In this document: positions 47,561-58,876 of the stretch, piece by piece
Layout: each line of letters opens with the position of its first letter
Position numbering within the stretch: position 1 is the stretch's first letter
Source of the DNA: Lichina pygmaea
Taxonomy: Eukaryota > Ascomycota > Lichinomycetes > Lichinales > Lichinaceae
Reading direction: 5' to 3'
NCBI GenBank assembly: GCA_963422465.1
Contig: OY730174.1
Coordinates: 124,001 to 188,000 of the forward strand
DNA: 64,000 bases
Position numbers and translations under genes: made by a program
The notes under the pieces: model-generated
What the model was told of the DNA's origin: nothing
Database searches by the model: none
What the model saw: only the letters and a program-made list of their open reading frames with translations

Positions 47561-50246
47561 CCATTGATGGGCTGAAGACGACCTGCGCCGCGGTGACGAG
47601 TCGAATAGACACTGGGTCTTACATATCTTCGAATGTGAAACCGGCATTTCTTGCACATCCTAAACTCCACATTCTACATGCGTACCTCGAGGAAGAAATA
47701 TGCTCTATGAAAGGTACTCCACAAGTCACGTCTGATGGGACGTTACTGACTACCGTATCGGGGCAGCAAACCGGCACGACATGATAGCATGCAGTCTATG
47801 ATTTCTCCCCCGACGTAATCATTATCCATGGCACGTCAAACCAGACTCGGAAGTAGAAACATGCTCCCGGGCCCAGACACGCCCAGACGATAGAGTCCGG
47901 ACGGCACTTCTACTCGACGACGAGGCAGCCTACAGGCAGCCTACAATAATAACGACGGTAGCAGCAACAGTAACTTCTGATATCTCCACTACATATCAGT
48001 AGGCGCAACTCCCTGCAAGATTTTATTTCATCTTACTTCTATAGTAGCCTCACTCCGATTGGGCTGGTGAGCCATGCAGAACTCTTAGATGCATAGAGGG
48101 GTTTTTTTTTCCAGAAATCCTCTTGGAGGGAAAAGGTCTGGAACTTGGGTCAGGCTAGGGGAAAAGTTTCAAGGAACATGCAGTGGTCTTGGGGAGTGAG
48201 GAGCGAATCAGAAAGTTATGGTGTCGGCGGGGAGAAGTTGATGTGCTAAGTTGACTCCTTGCAAGCAGTCCCGCAGGCGGATGCTGAGTGGTGGAGCAGC
48301 GACGGTGCTCGTCGTCTTGACGGCGTCCCTGCGGCCTGCGGCTTGCATCTTGCCTCGTCTCTTCGGTCAAAGAGCTGCTGTCGCGGCCACGGCCAGAGGA
48401 CTCGGGGGCCGGGACCTAGTCGGCCCGGCCGGCGCTTAGTCTGGCCGAGCTGGAGGCCGGCCCGAGGTGCCTGGTCGGGTAGGAGCTTTGAAGCTCTTCG
48501 GCTATATAGCTACGTAGCTCACTCTTCGTCTTAGCTAGGACAATCAACTCATTACCAACCCACGATTCTGATGAGTTCCGCGTAGCGCTGCCTCGGCCTT
48601 TTCTAGACCCGCTAGTTACGTACCAGCTGCCTTCCTGATAGCGCCTGGTAGAGGCGACCCCAATACCATGATGTGGCCCTCGTACAACCATGACGACGTA
48701 CAGTACTTCCCACGCTTCCGTACGTATGTAATACGTACAGGGCATGGGCCCTGCCTTACAGTGCCTACCCCATCTATATACCATACAGTACGTAGTACAT
48801 ACGTACATACGTACCTTTGTCGTACGATATATACGTAACGTAAAATAGCATACGTACCATCCTCATGCAGACAAAGCTGCAGTACGCCACGTACGTACAG
48901 TGACGATCCTGATCCTGCTCAACACACGTTCTCACGTCAGAGCAACGCCAGAAACAGAAAACAGCTGTCCATGTTGGAAAGGCCAGAGATGGCACATGCT
49001 CACATGCTTACGAGTACCTTAGTGGGGCGTTGTGCATCAGAGGTGGGCTGCTGTTGGTTTTATGTAAGTCACCACTTTCGCTCCGTCTTGGTGTACTCGT
49101 ACGGAGTACGTAGTACTCGTACATACGTACGTTATGTATGTTTGTACGTCACCGCACGTAGGCACAGTGGTAGTAGGTGACCGAGGCACATAGGTACATA
49201 TCTACGTATGTACATACGTACGGGGGACAGGTGTCCTTCCAGGAATGGAAGCTGAGAACGGAACTGACAGCCATTCTGTTGTTATGTTTCAGCTGTTTCA
49301 GCTGTTTCATGCTATATCTGGTTCTTGAGGTTTGGAAGGTGAGCGCTTGCTGGTGGTGAGAGGTACGGAGGTACCTCGGTACTCACGTAAAATCTGAAGT
49401 GGTAGGCGCACAGAGATCCTCAATATTTTTGAGAAACAACCCATCGAATCAGAAGTTGATATGTGGCTTCCACCGCTTCGCGTACGGTCCGTACTTCCGT
49501 ACGGCCGTACGCGACGGAGTCATTACGTGCCGTCTTACCGCGCCTGTTTGCTGGGTTCTGCGCAAGGATGATGTCATGGTACGTACTTTCCGCCGAAATC
49601 TCCGGACACAGGCGTCTGCTGCGACAGGCCTCCCGTAAATCGGGTATAGAATGCAGAAGTCATAAGGCTCTTCAAGTTACTAACTCCCAGCGCTGCCCGT
49701 CCGTAGCGGACGTACTACAGTAGATAGGACGCTGCTGACTCATCAGGCTGTCCCCAAGCCACCCGGCGGTACGTGACCGGCTCGGAGCAAGAAAAAAGCC
49801 GTTGGCCGCGCTACCGGTAAAGTAAGCAATTACGGGAGTGTACAAGCTGAGCACGCGACACCAACCAAGTGCTAGCCGCTCATCTCGACAGTCCCCCTCA
49901 TTCGTAGTGATCCTTGCCAGTTCATCATTCCTGCATCAGTACCTGATCAAGCACGATCGAGAAGGCCCGTAGTCCAGTACCCGAGTATAACTAATAACTC
50001 CTCATCCCCCCCCCCCCCCCCCCCCCCCAATCCTACTCGACCGTCGTGGCTTGGCACATCAAACTACCGGCACTGCCTGGATTCCAAGTTTGTCGTCAGC
50101 ACATGTAACGCGTCTTGCATTCCTCCAAGAAGTTCCGCGCAGGTCCGGAAGACATTGGTCAGCTTACCGCCTCTGCAACGGCCGCCTTGGATTTGTTTGA
50201 CTTCTTCTACAGCGCCCGCATCGTCTTTCACAAACATGTCATTCAC
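47561..50246. other. Long intergenic region, TACGTA-rich
   Basis: About 2.7 kb without a supported gene. A GC-rich block at 48280-48530 with GGCC palindromes and a GGCTATATAG string resembles a promoter or worn LTR, but I found no ends. From 48690 to 49240 GTACGTA, TACATACGTACG and GTACTCGTAC strings are very dense. A C homopolymer of ~23 nt lies at 50006-50028, just upstream of the kinase-like gene. Confidence 0.6.
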
Positions 50247-51548
50247 ATGGCCGCTGCGAACATGCATGCCTGGCAGCGCCCCCGAGACTCCCCGCGCGGG
50301 AGGAGCTTCTTCAGGACATATTCCCCCATCCGAACCCGCCGACGCGGCTATCCTCGTTCTCTCTTGCTCAGACTCTTGGCCGTCGCGACCGTCGTGACGA
50401 TATGTCTCGTGGCGCTGAGACGAGATATCGTTCGAATATACTACCTGCCGGTCCGATGGGAGCCGACGGACTTCGCTGGCGCCGCCGCGCCTGCCGAGCT
50501 GCCGCTGCCGGCCGCTCCGATCCGCACGCTGGGGGGAGGTGACCTCGGCCACGATTTCGACGACAGATACGTTTACCTCGCCGAGCTGGCCAAGGGGGGA
50601 GAGGGCACGACGCGCCTGTACGAGGACCGCGTCACCGCCCGGACGGTGGTGATCAAGTCGTGGGATCGCCAACGGAGCAACGCGTTGCCGGCCGAGCTGC
50701 GACCGGCTTTCGACGGCGTGGCCGAGGAATGGCCGACGGAGATCCAGGCGACGTTGCTGTTCGCGGGCTTGGAGTCGCGCAACGGCACCGAGACGGGCCA
50801 CGGCACCGCCTCGGGCTTCCTCCCCGTCGTCGACTACTTCTTGGCGAGGTCGACCGGGTGGAGAGGTGTCCCGTCGCACACGTGGCGCATGGTGACGCCG
50901 TACGTCGACGGAGGGACCCTGGAACATCTCGCGCGGAGGCTGCGACGCGAACAAGCCTTCACGGCGGAGGAGCTCGACCTTCGATTCCGGCGACTCTTCG
51001 AAGACATGCTCGTTGCCCTCGACAGCCTTCACTCGCGCTCCTTCTGCCATGACGACTTGAAGGGGCCCAACATCTTCGTCGTCGCTCCACGCGACAACAG
51101 CACCGGCGGCGACGACATCAGCTGGGTGCTGGCCGACCTCGCCCACGTGCGGCAGCAACAGCACCCGTACCACGACACCGCCGGCTGGACGATACGCAGG
51201 CAGTGGCGCGACTGCCGCACCAACGACGTGCGCCATCTCGTGAACACCTATCTGCTGTTCCTGCGCGGCGCCAGCGCCGACCGGTCGCGCTTCAACGTGG
51301 ATTTCTCCATGGGCGCGCAGCCCTGGACGAGGCTGTACTGGGATTTCATGCGCGACCCCACCGGCGCCACCGGGATGATGGAGAGGTCGGCGTCGACGAG
51401 ATCGAAGCCGAAGCCGAAGCTGGAGCCGGGGCCAGAGCCAGCGTCGGTCGACGACGGTTCGGGCGCAGACGCAGCTCGACCATCAGCCCTCTCAAGCTAC
51501 CGTCTGCGTAGGCTCGCCAACACGGTAACGCGCCAACTAGCCTGTTGA
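50247..51548 (+). CDS. Type II membrane protein with a protein-kinase-like domain
   Basis: A single exon codes 433 residues from the ATG at 50247. The frame is open upstream to ~50115 without another ATG; the ATG at 50262 is an alternative. A basic N-terminus (R-R-R-G-Y-P-R) precedes one membrane helix (~39-57), so the catalytic part should face the lumen or outside. The kinase fold is visible: a glycine loop-like L-A-K-G-G-E-G, the beta-3 lysine in V-V-I-K-S-W (Lys 137), a helix-C Glu in W-P-T-E-I-Q, the catalytic loop H-D-D-L-K-G-P-N (268-275, base Asp 270) and a D-L-A in place of D-F-G (Asp 297). The key catalytic residues are therefore present although the motifs are divergent. The tail has a K-P-K-P-K run. 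It resembles orphan fungal kinase-like proteins. The substrate is unknown. Confidence 0.7.
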   Translation: MAAANMHAWQRPRDSPRGRSFFRTYSPIRTRRRGYPRSLLLRLLAVATVVTICLVALRRDIVRIYYLPVRWEPTDFAGAAAPAELPLPAAPIRTLGGGDLGHDFDDRYVYLAELAKGGEGTTRLYEDRVTARTVVIKSWDRQRSNALPAELRPAFDGVAEEWPTEIQATLLFAGLESRNGTETGHGTASGFLPVVDYFLARSTGWRGVPSHTWRMVTPYVDGGTLEHLARRLRREQAFTAEELDLRFRRLFEDMLVALDSLHSRSFCHDDLKGPNIFVVAPRDNSTGGDDISWVLADLAHVRQQQHPYHDTAGWTIRRQWRDCRTNDVRHLVNTYLLFLRGASADRSRFNVDFSMGAQPWTRLYWDFMRDPTGATGMMERSASTRSKPKPKLEPGPEPASVDDGSGADAARPSALSSYRLRRLANTVTRQLAC

Positions 51549-52010
51549 TCGCCGACCTCCATTCCGTTCTCGAAGCAACAAACCTTTTTCTGCCCTGCAG
51601 CCGATTCCAGAAACTATACCCCCCGTACATACATACCATTCTGTCGCTCGTGGCATTCTGTCGTTCCTACCATTCCTGTCGTCCTCCGTACTCTGCCAAA
51701 ACACACTACGTGTAGAACAGTCACATGGACCCTGTCGTGATCGGTTCCAAGGACTCAGGATAAGAAGCCCTTTTTCACGATGACATCTCTGATATACCAA
51801 AATCTGGTACGTGCGTGCGTGTGCTTATTTGTGGGACGTGTAGTAGTACGTACCATTGTGTTCGTGCGTTACATGATGCCTCGGCATGACGTGAACTCAA
51901 TTCTACGGTATTGATCAGTGATACAACACTCTTGTATGCATCGTGCACATGCGCGGATAAGAAGTCGCCCGGGCCGAGTTTGGATCAGCCCCTACATGGG
52001 TCCTTTGCAA

Positions 52011-52044
<34 letters not shown>

Positions 52045-52903
52045 GAAAATGAATCCTTCTCAAGGAGGAGAAAGATTTCAAGCGCACTCGTGTTCTGTCG
52101 TCGGTTCCAAAAAAAAAAGGAATTGGAACGACACTCCCCCCCCCCCCTTTCCCTTTCCCTTTCCCTTTCCCTTTCCCTTTCCCTTTCCCTTTCCCCCCCC
52201 TCCACTGGCCCACCTGCTTAAGATGGATTTTCCTGCTCGTGAAAAGAGTACCGGTTCGGGAGACTCTCTTTGGGGTTTGAGTCGTAGGGAGTTTGTTTTG
52301 GAAGAGTAAAGATGGCGGAGAGGAGATGCACGGCTATCTACCTATCTACGGGGTAGATATGGAGTGACTTGGAGGGTTGGAAAGGATGCTGAGAAAAGCT
52401 CGGTTATATGTCCTTCCTCTCCCTCTCTCCATCTTCCCTCTTCTCCTCTCCCAACTCTCTCTCGGTTCCTCCCCCCTTTTCCCCCCTTTCCTCCTTCCCT
52501 CCATGTCTGTTGGGCAGAGATTAGTGTAGCTCTGTAGCCACACACACACACACACACACACATACAGAGAGAGAGGGAGACAAACATATACACATACATG
52601 TGATGTCTGATTAAAATGGTCATCTCTAACTACTAGCTGGCCGAGTGTGTATGTACAAGAAAAATCAAGACACATCAAGACACAAGAAACGACAGAGAAT
52701 GCTTTTTCCAAGAGCTTGGGTAAGGAGTGATGTTCTCCAAGTTCGTGGGTACGGTAAAAGGATTGGGGTTCTCCGAGAGGAGAGAAAGTGGCGGGGCTAC
52801 CACCCCCCATTGTTTAGTGGCTTTGATTCGAGAAGAAAGCGCTTGCACACGGGTCGATATACCGTCGCAGCTCGTCGTTCGTCGTGATGGCAAGATAGGG
52901 GTC
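51549..52903. other. Convergent intergenic region with several microsatellites
   Basis: This lies between the kinase-like gene and arginase. No gene was seen. It contains (AAGC)n at 52012-52044, a C run followed by (CCCTTT)n at 52136-52200, and (CA)n at 52539-52562. A C/T-rich block lies at 52410-52510. Confidence 0.65.
52012..52200. repeat. (AAGC)n and (CCCTTT)n microsatellites
   Basis: Eight or so AAGC units (52012-52044) are followed 90 bp later by a C homopolymer leading into seven CCCTTT units and another C run (52136-52200). Both are perfect, so they are probably length-variable. Confidence 0.9.
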
Positions 52904-54110
52904 TCATAGCAGCGACTCGCCCAAGGCGCAGCGCACGATGGAGCAGCCCGATCGAATCGTCTCGCGAGAGCCCGGTTCGTCAATGTGCGGATTGACCTCG
53001 ACCTTTTGCGCACGGAACCAGAGTCAGCCAGATGCTTCAATGGGCCTCACCGTCATCATCATCATCATTATATACCCCACAGTCCAAGCTTACCAGATCC
53101 ATCGCCACAAGACTCTCAGTCTCGTGCACGCATTCGGCAATAAAGTCGCCTTCCCGCAACGTCAAGCCGCCTCGAACGGGTGTGCCGGTGCTGGGGGCAA
53201 CCTGCGGATCCAAGGCGTCGACGTCGAAAGAGAGATGGATCGGTGTGTCGGGGCCGATGTAGTCCAGCGTCAGCTCCATCACCCGTCCGATCCCCCACCT
53301 GTTTTGTTTGGTGGCAGAGGTCAACGTCTGGTCGCTCAGCCGTGCCAAATCAACTGCCCCGGAAATGCACCCACCTGTCAATGTCGTGCATCGAGAAGGC
53401 CTTGATGCCGTGTTCGCGGATGAGAGCCTTCTCTCCCCGATCGACGTCGCGTAGGCCGATGTAGACCAGTTTCTTGACGTTGATCAACTGGTCCGGCCGC
53501 AGCCAGCCGAAGACGTCCTCTCGGTCCTCCTTCGCGATGCCGCTGAGGAAGGCCACCGGCATGCCGTGGATGTTTCCAGACCCGGACGATTCCGGGGTGT
53601 TGATGTCGGCGTGAGCGTCCACCCAGATGACGGCCAGCTCGGTTCGGTCCAGCCGCTCTCGGATGGCCTTGGCCGTCCCGGCAATGGAGCCGACCGCGAG
53701 CGAGTGGTCGCCGCCGAGGGTCAAGGCGCACCGGCCCTGGGAAGCATGTTCGTATACCTGCTCGCTGAGTCGCTTCGTGACGGCGCTGACCGCCAATGGC
53801 TTCTTCATACCCCGGTGGTCAGGGTCTGCGGCCGGAATGATATCCGCGTACGAATGGATGGCGTTGTCGTAATGGAGCCTGTAACCCAGATCGTTGGATA
53901 GCTGGCTCAAGAGACCGGCCTCGATGAGGGCCGACGGAGCGGCGTCGACGCCGGCTTTACACTGGCGCTACAGTCAGCCGTTTGTTCTCCTTTGTGGAGC
54001 AAGGGGGTAGAGATGAGCTCAACTTGTCCGCCGGAAAATCCCACGGCCACGACGCCAAGGTCTTCTCCGTTGGGTAGGAACTTTGGCTTGAGGGTGGATG
54101 GAGACGTCAT
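52904..54110 (-). CDS. Arginase
   Basis: Four exons give 325 residues, the normal size: 54110-54024, 53961-53375, 53298-53094 and 53002-52904. All phases close. Metal-binding motifs are intact: G-G-D-H-S (112-116), D-A-H-A-D (144-148) and S-F-D-V-D-A-L-D-P (248-256), giving the two-manganese site. The opening V-G-F-S-G-G-Q|C-K-A-G-V-D-A-A-P-S-A-L and the end P-H-I-D-E-P-G-S-R-E-T are typical of fungal arginases. It hydrolyses arginine to ornithine and urea in the catabolic arm of the urea cycle. The N-terminus lacks a mitochondrial presequence, so it should be cytosolic. The first donor (GTTGAG) is weak, but no other fits. In fungi the gene is commonly induced by arginine and subject to nitrogen repression. 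I saw no specific site. Confidence 0.96.
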
Positions 54111-54687
54111 CGCAAAGATGGATTGATGATCCAACCGCTTGATCTCTATCAACGTTGGTTATAAGAAACGACTACAAGCAGCACTGGTCACAGGGGACTG
54201 AGAACGGCAAGGCGGCTACAAGCGGCTTAAGTGGGGCATGCCGAACGGTACGTACCGTACGTTACGAACAGCCCTGTTGGGCTGCAGTGACAACCGTGTC
54301 ACCCTTGCGACCGCTCGCTGGGCGCTACGGTACGAGGTACATTAGTGTAGCTCCAGAGGCGCGCTGACTTTGGTTACTGTACGGCCGCCCCAGGGGTGCT
54401 TTGGTTCTGGAAAACAAGCTTCTGACAGTCAGATCAACGAGTTTAAAAAGGAAAGCTACTCCCAACTTGGCAATACATTTTATCAGCCAGCGCTTCATTC
54501 CGAAGAAGAATCCCCAGGGCAGTAAGAGTTGGCAATGTGTGCCGCTCCTGCGATGCTCAGACGGTACGAAGGTACTCTTGTGCGGGTCATCGCTCTGCTT
54601 GAGTTTGTACTCCGTGCAGCCAGCTGGATTGTAGAGGCCGTGGTGGATGGGCTCCACGCCTTCGCCGCTCGAACATGCTGGCGCGAG
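54111..54687. other. Intergenic, no gene seen
   Basis: The arginase promoter and GatB 3' UTR region. GGTACGTACCGTACG lies near 54247-54261. No open frame with family features. Confidence 0.55.
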
Positions 54688-56899
54688 CTAGAGCTTCAAC
54701 AGCTGGCGGACCGTTGCTTCGGCCCGCTGCGCCTCGACTCTGCCCTCTTCTCCGCGCCGGATCATCAGCCCGACAAAGAAGTGGATCTTGCTGCTCTTCT
54801 TCGTGGCCAAGGCCTTCTGCACGGCCGAGCAATTATCCTGAAAGACCGCTTGGGCCAGGGCCTCATATTCTTCTGGCGACATTGGCCGAAGGAGCAGCTT
54901 CTGCTCGTCGACAACCTCTGCGATGGGCCTCTTCTCGCCCTGAAAGACCAAGGACAAGAGAAACTTGGCCGTTTTCCCTGAGATAACATCCTTCAGCTCT
55001 GAGAGCACCTTGATGGCAACGGAGATGGTACGCACCTGTAATCTTCCCTTCCTGCAACAAGGCCACGATGTCCGCTAGAGTGGCTGCCGGGACAAGATTC
55101 CGTTCCCATGTCCTCTCGGCTCCGGCCAACAACCCGCCCAGCTCATGTAGAACCCTGGGCGCGGAGGGTTTCAGTGAGACTGTCTGGGAGCGGAAAAAGG
55201 ACCGATGCCCACCAGTTGCCCACGCTCCTACCGACAGTTGCACTGCTGAACTGATCACCCACGCCCGCCTGGGCAAGTCGATCGTGCACAAGGCTACGGA
55301 CCGATTGGAAATAATCCAACCGCGCTCCATCGTCCAGAAGGATCAATGTCTTTGCATCTTTCCAGCTCAGATTGCTATCGTCGCCATCGGTGAGCAGGCG
55401 TAGCTGCTCATCGGGCAGCACCGGAAGGGTTGTCCGCACGTGATCGACCAGTTCCTGAGCACCCGGTTGCGCGTCAGAGTGATCGTCGTCTCTCGCCTGC
55501 GGATGCAGATCATACCGGTGAGATGACGAGAGGTGGAATGTCCGGATCTGGTAGGTATCGGTAGTCGACCTCGCCTTCCTTGTCCCTCAGCTTTGTCGTG
55601 TCCACACCGCCCAAGGTCCAGCCGCGCGTCTCGCCCAGAATGGCCCCTCCGGCCTCCAAGACGACGATCTGACGGTCCCTCTCGGCTTCGATCGCCTCTT
55701 CGACGGCCTTGAAGCTGCTGAGGTTCTTGATCTCGGTGCGGCGGCCGAGGGCTTCGGCCGAGAGGACGCGTCCGCCGTGCGCGTCGGACCCGGGCCGTCG
55801 TCGAACAGAGATGTTGACGTCGGCGCGGAGACCACCGAGCTCCATCCCCATCGTACATGCGTTGACCGACTTCAGGATCCATTGCACCTTCCGGACAAAT
55901 GCCGCCGCCGTCGCGGGATGGTGCATATCCGGGAGGCTGACGATCTCGATCAACGGCTGCGAGACCCGATTGAAGTCGAGCAGATAGGCGGATGGAGACT
56001 CCTGGACGGACTTGGCCGTATCCTGCTCCAACTGCACGTGGCCGATCCCGACCACCGTCCGGTTCCCATCTTCGGCGGCAATTCCATCATGCGGGTGAAG
56101 TACGACTCGGCCATCGCGAGCAAACGGCTCTATACGGGGTCCACGCTTAGACTTCACCAAGCCGGGATGACAGCGCCAGGATGCGCTTACCTCGATACTG
56201 CGTGATCTGATATCCGTTCGGTTGATCTCGATAGAAGTAATGTTTCCTGTCGAAGTGACTGACGTGCCGTATCTGACATCCGAGGGCAAGAGCGGCTCTC
56301 AACGCAGGGACCACTGCATCGCGCTGCAGAGCCTAGAAAGCGGCCACGCGTCAACTCGAGATGACAGCTCATCTCGGAGGCGGGGGCGCGTCGTACCGGC
56401 TGAGTGCCTGGCAGGGCGGCATCGAAGACGGCAACGTGCGAGTTGGGACGGTCCGATACGAACGAGCCAGCATCTACGAGCGAGTGTCAACGTCGGTCCC
56501 AGCCATCACGTTCGAGCGCACCTCGAGCTCACCAGAGAAGAGCTTCCGCTTGACTTCAAGCTGAGCGTGAATCTCGATCCCCACGGTCAACTCCCATTCT
56601 CGATCAGACCATCGTCGGCGCCGGGCCGGCCTCTCCGGCGATAGCTCCACAAAATGTCGTCGTCTGCGGCTGTAGGGCTGGCCCACCAGCACGTCCGCAG
56701 TACCCGAAGCTGGGACAGGAGGCGCTTCTAAATTCCGGACCGGGGACACGTTGTGGAAATGCCGCCGCCACGTTCTGGTTGCATGATCAGAAGGCCGAGA
56801 GGCCGCAGGGGGAAAGATGCCTGGCGTCCGATCATAAAGCCGCTGATGTCTGGCAGCGGTCAGGCTTCCGAAGAGGTGAATCGACCGATTGGGGGTCAT
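54688..56899 (-). CDS. Glutamyl-tRNA(Gln) amidotransferase subunit B, mitochondrial
   Basis: Seven exons give 616 residues, as expected: 56899-56533, 56473-56397, 56332-56191, 56129-55516, 55454-55213, 55154-55036 and 54977-54688. All six introns (58-70 nt) close in phase. Residues 1-~100 are basic and probably a mitochondrial presequence. GatB_N follows: [58 protein letters not shown] and D-Y-R-Y-L-P-D-P-D. The C-terminal Yqey-like domain holds [10 protein letters not shown] and E-E-G-R-V-E-A. With GatA and GatF/GatC it converts Glu-tRNA(Gln) to Gln-tRNA(Gln) for mitochondrial translation (Pet112 in yeast). I start at the ATG at 56899. Confidence 0.95.
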
Positions 56900-58876
56900 G
56901 AAACCGGCCACTGTTCGAGAATCATTCGGACTTCAGTGCAAACAAGTGTGATACGGTCTGATACGCAAGTCGAAGATGAATTCGCCCTGGCATGCCTGGA
57001 TAGTCTATTGAACGGTTGTTGCTCGCTTCACCCTGGGCTCTACGATGCGGTACGGTACGGTACAGCAGCTGGCCGAGGACCACGTGTCACTGCTCTCACC
57101 CTCCAGAATGACACCTCTTCATCACACAAGCGGCGATATCGGGTTCTACAGCAACGGTCCTGTTCCACCGCAGACGGGCGTTGAGGTTGTTCCGGTATCG
57201 GCAATGAGGCTCAACCAACTTGGTACGCACGCACGTACGGAAGCTGGCGACAAAAGTATTCGCAATCCTGCCAAAAAGTTATGAGACTGTAGATCACTGC
57301 CCAAACCTGCCCGCCAACACCACTCAAATCACTGACACTATAGGCAACAAAACCATCAGCATTGTGCAGAAAGCATTTGTACTTGCTCTTCTTGAGGAGA
57401 GTGTCCCTGTGAATCATGTCATCAATCTCACAGGTCTTCTTCCAACACTGTCTATTGGATTATCAGCTTGTGTCCAAGGATAGCTACAATTCAGTCACCA
57501 ATGCAGTCTTCATGAGGACCCAAAGATGTAGTGGCACTGGAGGAAGAAGAAGAGGAGTAGCAAAGTGACAAGAGCTCAGACTGGGAAGATGACTAGTCAC
57601 AAGACTCAAGACCCAAGAATTCTGGTGGTGGAGAAGGGGACCAGCAACAATAACTCAGATTAGGAGAAATGTGGGTGTGTCTCACGACTTTTGTTGCACC
57701 CATACAAATGATTGCGAATACTTTTGTCGCGAGCTTCGGTAGATACGTAGTACTCGTACGTACAGTACGTACCGTACCGTAGTGTACGTAGATACCTTCG
57801 TACTGCAAGCCAGCCGAGGCCAATGACTAAGCCATCGATACAGCTCTACGAGTATTGGTATTTCCCAAGAAACCGCTGGTCGGGTCAAAAGTGTAGTTAC
57901 TTATGCTACTCTTGTGGCGTTGCCATAAGTGTCGACCGTCCACGAGCGCGATTATCATGTCCGTCCCGCAACCTTGGTACGAATGAAATGCGCCGCACAA
58001 TGGCGGAGAAGCGAAGAAAGATACGATCCTGATGTGCGTTATCGTCGCCCGACGACACCATGATGGCCACCAATCCCGTATCATCATGCATGGCGGATGA
58101 GGATGGTGATGGGGATGGCATGCATCGCCAACACACTTCCGGCACAAAAGTACTCCATACGGAGTACTTTCGTACGATACGTACGACTTCATGGAGCCCT
58201 GATTATGCGCCTTCAGCGGGGCTCTGGTATGCGCTCTTTTCTTCTTGTGCCTGTCAGCGCACACACCCACCTTGCCTCGAACCAGAAACTGGTTTGGCGC
58301 CACTTGCTCGGCAGAACCGTCACATGTGTCTCAGCTGAGGCTGGCTGGGCCACCCCCTCGTTCATCCACGGGGCTGAATCGAGCACCCTTTCCAAGTTGC
58401 AGCCACCGGCGCGGTTGGCGCGCTGATCGGCCTGATCTGGGGGGTGCGGGGGGTGAGGGGAGGGAGGGAGGGGGGGGGGGGGGGGGGGGGGGAGGGACCG
58501 TTTCCATCATGAAACTGCAGCGTACGAGCCCTTGTGGACTCTCCCGTACAGTGGGCGCCTGCTTGAGGGTATAATATATCTTTCATGCACTCGTCCTTGT
58601 CTGTTGGATGTCTGGCCAAATGGTTCCGCCCCCTGTCGTGGGATTTCCTTCACAAAGTGGCACAGGAAGCTGCAGTCATCCGACGATCCCATGACCGTGG
58701 TTTGGCTGACGTCGACATCAGACGCTCTCGGCCATACTCCGTACAATTTTCCTGGTTGACAGGAGTCTGCAGACTGCAATCGTGGCAGACGGCAGACCAG
58801 CTCATCTCCCAGACCCTCTGTCAACCCTTAGCATTCAGCCCGAAACCATCACATCTGCCGTCTCTCGCTATCGAGG
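56900..58876. other. Intergenic with a deleted DNA transposon
   Basis: About 2 kb between divergent GatB and the DUF6594 gene. It contains the Tc1/mariner-like remnant at 57236-57741, TACGTA strings at 57747-57790 and 58150-58185, and a G homopolymer of ~22 nt at 58470-58492. No host gene was recognised. Confidence 0.65.
57236..57741. mobile_element. Deleted Tc1/mariner-like DNA transposon (MITE-like)
   Basis: Terminal inverted repeats of about 30 bp are seen: TAC.GAAGCT.GCGACAAAAG followed by TATTCGCAATC on the left (57236-57267), and the same on the opposite strand at 57710-57741, with two differences. TA dinucleotides flank both ends, as expected for Tc1/mariner target duplication. The element is 506 bp long, too short for a transposase gene. 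Inside, a frame at ~57340-57480 reads T-I-S-I-V-Q-K-A-F-V-L-A-L-L-E-E-S-V and ends in N-L-T-G. This resembles the N-terminal helix-turn-helix of fungal Tc1-type transposases. It is therefore an internally deleted, non-autonomous copy. Confidence 0.75.

Noticed and set aside
48280-48600. GC-rich block with GGCC palindromes and a TATATAG string resembling an LTR
   Set aside because: I found no matching terminal sequence, target duplication or second copy, so it stays as unassigned spacer.
52342-52810. Minus-strand frame rich in Ser, Cys and Val repeats
   Set aside because: It is produced by the (CA)n and C/T-rich microsatellites.
54978-55035. Apparent frameshift near the GatB C-terminus
   Set aside because: A 58-nt intron (GTGCGT to TCTCAG) joins I-T-G to K-T-A-K exactly, so no lesion is needed.
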